Positions 61,136 through 64,000 of a DNA stretch of 64,000 nucleotides are shown in pieces. Each line of letters starts with the position of its first letter. Position 1 is the stretch's first letter. The notes under the pieces were generated by a model. It was not told the origin of the DNA. It saw only the letters and a list, made by a program, of their open reading frames with translations, and searched no databases. The translations under genes and the position numbers were made by a program. Source of the DNA: Methanomassiliicoccus sp. (GTDB lineage Archaea; Thermoplasmatota; Thermoplasmata; Methanomassiliicoccales; Methanomassiliicoccaceae); assembly GCA_012719175.1 (NCBI GenBank), contig JAAYAX010000011.1:186001-250000 (forward strand). The letters run 5' to 3'.

Positions 61136-61439
61136 TCACCCAATGCCGAACATACCTCTGACCTGATCAATATCCATGACGATCTTCGTCTCTACGCTGT
61201 GATAGCCGAGCCAGGCCATCATCTCTGGTTCCATGGAAAAACCCATGAATGCTTCCATGTTCGGAGCCTCATAGATATTAAAAAATCGTGTGGCCTGGAT
61301 GGTCAGTGAAAGAGTTGATCTTTTTTACACCATGTTTGGCTAGCAACTCTTCGAACCTCTGTAGAAGGGTTACCGTTGGCCTCCTGGTCTGCTCATTAAA
61401 AAGCGGGCAGCTCTCTGGACTATGCCTACTTATCTGCAT
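61136..61439 (-). pseudogene. small conserved protein gene with a single frameshift
   Basis: On the minus strand one frame reads QISRHSPESCPLFNEQTRR, then QRFEELLAKHGVKKINSFTD and HPGHTIF, and stops just after a run of six T (61280-61285 on the plus strand as A). The next frame continues at the same point with NIYEAPNMEAFMGFSMEPEM, then MAWLGYHSVETKIVMDIDQ. Together they give a protein of about 100 aa resembling short archaeal alpha/beta-barrel-type proteins with an HSPESCP start and an EAPNMEAFM motif; I cannot name its function. One T too many in the homopolymer explains the break, by mutation or sequencing error. GGAGGTGA lies 13 bases before ATG 61439. Confidence 0.7.
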
Positions 61440-61879
61440 TATATACGTTTTTTCACCTCCATACCAATGGCGACTTCGAACGAGAGCCGTCAGAAAAGGA
61501 GTCAGTGCCCGGAGATAATCAAACTATCCCTCAACCCCCTTGATCAAAATGCATGATTGTGATGACCGTCCTTAGTCTGGAGCGATATGGTTTCCACTTT
61601 CATAATTTAACTGGATCAGGTCGCTAACAATGACCTAAGTTCTCATTCGCGGGTCGCCCTAAGCTGATACTTAACCTCTGCTTCATGGGGCCGTATGCAG
61701 GCGAAAATCGCCAAAAACGAGTTTCGTTGATGGCTTTCGGTTCGCCACACCATAATTGAGATTTCCAAAGACCAGAACCCCATCTTTAGAACCTCCAAGA
61801 ACCTGACAACCGAACCCTCCCCTAGGGCAGACTGCGGTCAGTAATGTATTACAGCGTCGTTCATCAATTCAGGACCAAC
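61440..61879. other. gene-free stretch
   Basis: About 440 bp with no gene I can support. It holds the ribosome binding site of the frameshifted minus-strand gene (61453-61460), an inverted repeat GGCGA-AAA-TCGCC near 61700-61712, and the promoter side of the MerR gene. AATGTATTA near 61843-61851 lies about 30 bp before ATG 61880. Confidence 0.5.
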
Positions 61880-62713
61880 ATGACTGCTGAGCTTCTAACG
61901 ATTGGGACCCTGTCAGTGCTCACTCGGTTGACACCTAAGACGCTACGTTATTACGAGGAGAAGGGTCTGCTCGTCCCGGCCAAGAAGGAGATAACTGGCT
62001 ACCGCATCTACAGCTTCGAGCAGGTTGCTCGCGGCCTCCTCCTCAATCGCCTGTCCGGCCTCGGGTTCGGCATCCAGGAGATGAAGGCCATCATCGACGT
62101 GGTCGATGGAAGGACCGATCGCTCATCCGTAGAGCCGATCATCGCCGCGAAGGTCATCGAGACCAGGGAACGGGTGGAAGAGCTTGAGCGGATCAGAGAG
62201 GTCCTGGAGACAACGGATCTGGAGAGATTGATAGACATGAGCCAGGAAATACCGAAGATAGTGGAGGTCGCACCGATCAGGATCGTGTCGAAGAGAGGTA
62301 AGGGAGCATGGGCGGTAATAGTCCCTCAGCTGATGGAGGAGGTATACTCCGCCATTGGCTCGCAGCCTCAGGCCCGTATCACGGGCCCGCCCATGTCCAT
62401 ATGCCACGATGAGGAGTATAAGGAGAGAGACCAGGACGTGGAGGTCTGCGTACCGGTCTCCGGTCGGGTGGTGGTGGATGATGACCTGATGGTAAGGACC
62501 ATCGAGGGCGGTCCGGCGGTGTCGGCCATACACAAAGGGCCGTATGACACGGTCGGAGAGGCCTGGGGTAGGGTGTTCAAGTTCGCTCAGGAGAACGGGC
62601 TGAAGCGGAACGGGCCTGACCGGGAGATCTACCTGAACGATCCAATGAAAATACCGGTCAGAGAGGTCCTGACCGAGGTCCAGCTGCCAGTAGAAAGGTC
62701 GGCGACTCCCTGA
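61880..62713 (+). CDS. MerR-family regulator with GyrI-like ligand domain
   Basis: A 277-aa regulator of the BmrR layout. The N-terminal MerR domain (LLTIGTLSVLTRLTPKTLRY, then YYEEKGLLVPAK, TGYRIYSFEQ) recognises DNA. A coiled-coil linker runs about residues 75-125. The C-terminal half is a GyrI-like effector-binding domain (VAPIRIVSKRGKGAW, VCVPVSG, AVSAIHKGPYDTVGEAWGRV), which in BmrR binds cationic drugs. I chose ATG 61880, because a TATA-like element is about 30 bp upstream; GTG/ATG further back would lie in the promoter. It may control the MFS exporter nearby, though an ArsR regulator lies closer. Confidence 0.9.
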   Translation: MTAELLTIGTLSVLTRLTPKTLRYYEEKGLLVPAKKEITGYRIYSFEQVARGLLLNRLSGLGFGIQEMKAIIDVVDGRTDRSSVEPIIAAKVIETRERVEELERIREVLETTDLERLIDMSQEIPKIVEVAPIRIVSKRGKGAWAVIVPQLMEEVYSAIGSQPQARITGPPMSICHDEEYKERDQDVEVCVPVSGRVVVDDDLMVRTIEGGPAVSAIHKGPYDTVGEAWGRVFKFAQENGLKRNGPDREIYLNDPMKIPVREVLTEVQLPVERSATP

Positions 62714-62994
62714 CCTATCCTTCATAAAACTGACCGAGGACGCAAGAGGTAGGAACATCGAAGGGCTGTTGATGACCGCCCTTGCCCGCCATGAATGTGC
62801 TAGGCTGCTCATGCGATATTGGTCCTCGGTATTTTTTGCATGAAGACGCACCCAACAGGCTTTCAAGTCCATATGCTGGGTTCGGTGCATTTTTCCCGAT
62901 TGAGCGATGGAGTGAGGTTACTGACTTTAGCATTTATCCATTCTGGTGAATGTGAGAAAAATTGTTACCGATAGGCTAGTTAGGGAAAGCGACA

Positions 62995-63627
62995 TCATCC
63001 CTGGCCTATCATGGCCTTTAGAGAACGGATGACCTCGATCATCTTCGGATCATCGAGGGCCTGGGCCACGGCGATCGGAGCAATGGTCGCCGCGATTGAG
63101 TTTATCTTGTTCACCTGAGCTTTCGTGAACCCCTCATCGATCTGCGCGAAAAGCCCTTTTCCAATGTCCTCAGCATGTGAGGAGATCAACTGCATTACCT
63201 TGGTCAATCCCTCTTCCAGCTCTTCCTCGTGTCCTTCCTTGATCTTTAGGTCGAAACCCGAGAGGTACTCCTCCATTCCTTCGAACTTGACTATCCATAT
63301 CCTTTCTTCCGGACGTCCCTTTAAAGGGAGAGAGCCTTTCCTTGAGTTCTCCTCCCCCACCACCATGAAACATGCTGACGTCGGTGAGTAGAACTTTTCC
63401 ACGAGGTTATTTCTTACTGTCTCGACCCTTGTAACTGCTATAAGTCCCGCCTTCTCGAGGATCTTGATATGATAATGCACCGCCGCCGGTGAGATCCCCA
63501 GCGTTCTCGAAAGCTGGCTTATCGACCTTGACTGAACGGCCATCTCCTTCATTATTTCACCCCGAGTGGGGCTCATGAAGATCCTGGCTATTTCAACATC
63601 ATCGATAACGCGAATGTCAGGTCGCAA
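62995..63627 (-). CDS. ArsR-family transcriptional regulator
   Basis: A 210-aa regulator with an N-terminal winged helix-turn-helix (IFMSPTRGEIMKEMAVQSRS, ISQLSRTLGISPAAVHYHIK, ILEKAGLIAVTRV). A long C-terminal domain follows, with a KEGHEEELEEGLTKVMQLI helix that could bind a ligand or dimerise. It starts at TTG 63627 with AAGGAGGAT eight bases upstream, a strong ribosome binding site. It is divergent from the MFS transporter gene with a 56-bp gap, the usual layout for a repressor controlling an exporter. Confidence 0.88.
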   Translation of the reverse strand: MRPDIRVIDDVEIARIFMSPTRGEIMKEMAVQSRSISQLSRTLGISPAAVHYHIKILEKAGLIAVTRVETVRNNLVEKFYSPTSACFMVVGEENSRKGSLPLKGRPEERIWIVKFEGMEEYLSGFDLKIKEGHEEELEEGLTKVMQLISSHAEDIGKGLFAQIDEGFTKAQVNKINSIAATIAPIAVAQALDDPKMIEVIRSLKAMIGQG

Positions 63628-63683
63628 TCCTATCCTCCTTTTAAAGAAATGCTTAAAAGGTACAAATAAATTGCTAATTGAAA

Positions 63684-64000
63684 ATGGTCGATAATGCGGC
63701 GAACGGGAGAGGGAATGGCGGTACGAACGGTCCCTGGAAGAGGCGGTTCTTCACGCTATGGGCGGGGCAGGCCGCCTCATTGTTTGGAAGCGCATTGGTC
63801 CAATGGGCCTTGTTCTTCTGGCTTGCCGTGAATGATGGTTCACCTGTCGTTCTGGCGATCGCCGGGGCGATGGGGTTGCTACCTCAGGTCCTCCTTGCTC
63901 CGTTCGCTGGTGTATATGTGGACCGTCTCGACCGCAAGAAGGTGATGCTCCTCGCCGATCTTCTAACGGCGGTCAGCACATCATTGCTCATGCTGCTCTT
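63684..64000 (+). CDS. MFS transporter, 5' part
   Basis: The first 105 codons of a major facilitator protein, cut by the window end. After a Gly/Asn-rich N-terminus (NAANGRGNGGTNG) come KRRFFTLWAGQAASLFGSAL, helix 2, and the loop GVYVDRLDRKKVMLLADLL. The last is the D-R-x-x-R/K-K signature between helices 2 and 3, as in MFS_3/EntS-type exporters. TACAAATAAATT lies about 25 bp before ATG 63684, which suggests a leaderless mRNA. Likely substrates are drugs or small metabolites; the divergent ArsR protein probably represses it. Confidence 0.9.
   Translation, partial: MVDNAANGRGNGGTNGPWKRRFFTLWAGQAASLFGSALVQWALFFWLAVNDGSPVVLAIAGAMGLLPQVLLAPFAGVYVDRLDRKKVMLLADLLTAVSTSLLMLL

Noticed and set aside
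61115-61309. Plus-strand 64-codon open frame
   Set aside because: It is antisense to the frameshifted conserved gene at 61136-61439, whose minus-strand reading has clear family motifs.
1-64000. rRNA, tRNA, integrase, IS elements or prophage genes
   Set aside because: I scanned the gene-free stretches and found no tRNA-like cloverleaf with a TTCRA loop, no transposase or integrase motifs and no attachment-site repeats.

Overview
The window is about 64 kb of archaeal chromosome. Four things point to an archaeon: the gene order L7Ae-S28e-L24e-Ndk-aIF5B, the Trm56 and Elp3 tRNA-modification enzymes, a two-ring CDC48 AAA ATPase, and TATA boxes lying 25-35 bp upstream of start codons, which imply many leaderless genes. 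My inference is a euryarchaeon of the Thermoplasmata / Methanomassiliicoccales type. I have no marker RNA to confirm it, since I saw no rRNA or tRNA gene. TAG is an ordinary stop here, ending about 11 of some 60 genes.

Layout. 1-3459: end of trm56, an HD hydrolase, a PRC-barrel protein, a thioredoxin with a thioredoxin reductase that lacks normal NADPH motifs, and an XRE regulator. 3456-6204: an SsuABC/NitT-type ABC importer whose binding protein is circularly permuted. 6524-9573: regulator, small Sm-like protein, elp3, msrB, PRC-barrel protein. 9975-11050: a decayed RimK-like ATP-grasp gene. 11097-17854: Vps62-like exported protein, cdc48, DUF89 protein, a nucleotide-sugar pyrophosphorylase, a DMT transporter and a double-ACT protein.

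17957-46184 is a large surface-glycan locus. It holds at least nine glycosyltransferases: two polyprenyl-phosphate (DPM1/ALG5-like) GT2 enzymes, three further GT2, three GT4 and a GT87-like GT-C enzyme. It also holds three giant (about 1,040-1,200 aa) GT-C-like membrane proteins with large extracytoplasmic beta-domains. Two precursor pathways sit in it: CDP-3,6-dideoxyhexose synthesis (RfbF, RfbG, RfbH, an RmlC-like epimerase and an SDR) and heptose-phosphate synthesis (GHMP kinase plus a GmhA-GmhB fusion). The likely logic is that cytosolic nucleotide sugars are passed by DPM1/ALG5-like enzymes to polyprenyl phosphate, and the GT-C enzymes then use them outside the membrane.

46651-49148 is a polar amino acid ABC importer, followed by a branched-chain aminotransferase, rubrerythrin, a pyruvate:ferredoxin oxidoreductase (gamma-delta fusion, alpha, beta), a TIM-barrel isomerase and a flavodoxin-fold quinone reductase. 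55403-61073 is the ribosomal protein/aIF5B cluster. Its L7Ae leader contains a kink-turn-like element beside the ribosome binding site. The cluster is split by an opposite-strand operon (ABC exporter, DUF2178-like membrane protein, XRE regulator) that has 21-bp operator-like repeats upstream. The window ends with a frameshifted small gene, a MerR regulator, and an ArsR regulator divergent from a truncated MFS exporter gene.

The most unusual observations are the circularly permuted binding protein, the L7Ae-leader kink-turn, the dideoxyhexose/heptose glycan locus with its giant GT-C proteins, and a glycosyltransferase gene that seems to start at ATT.
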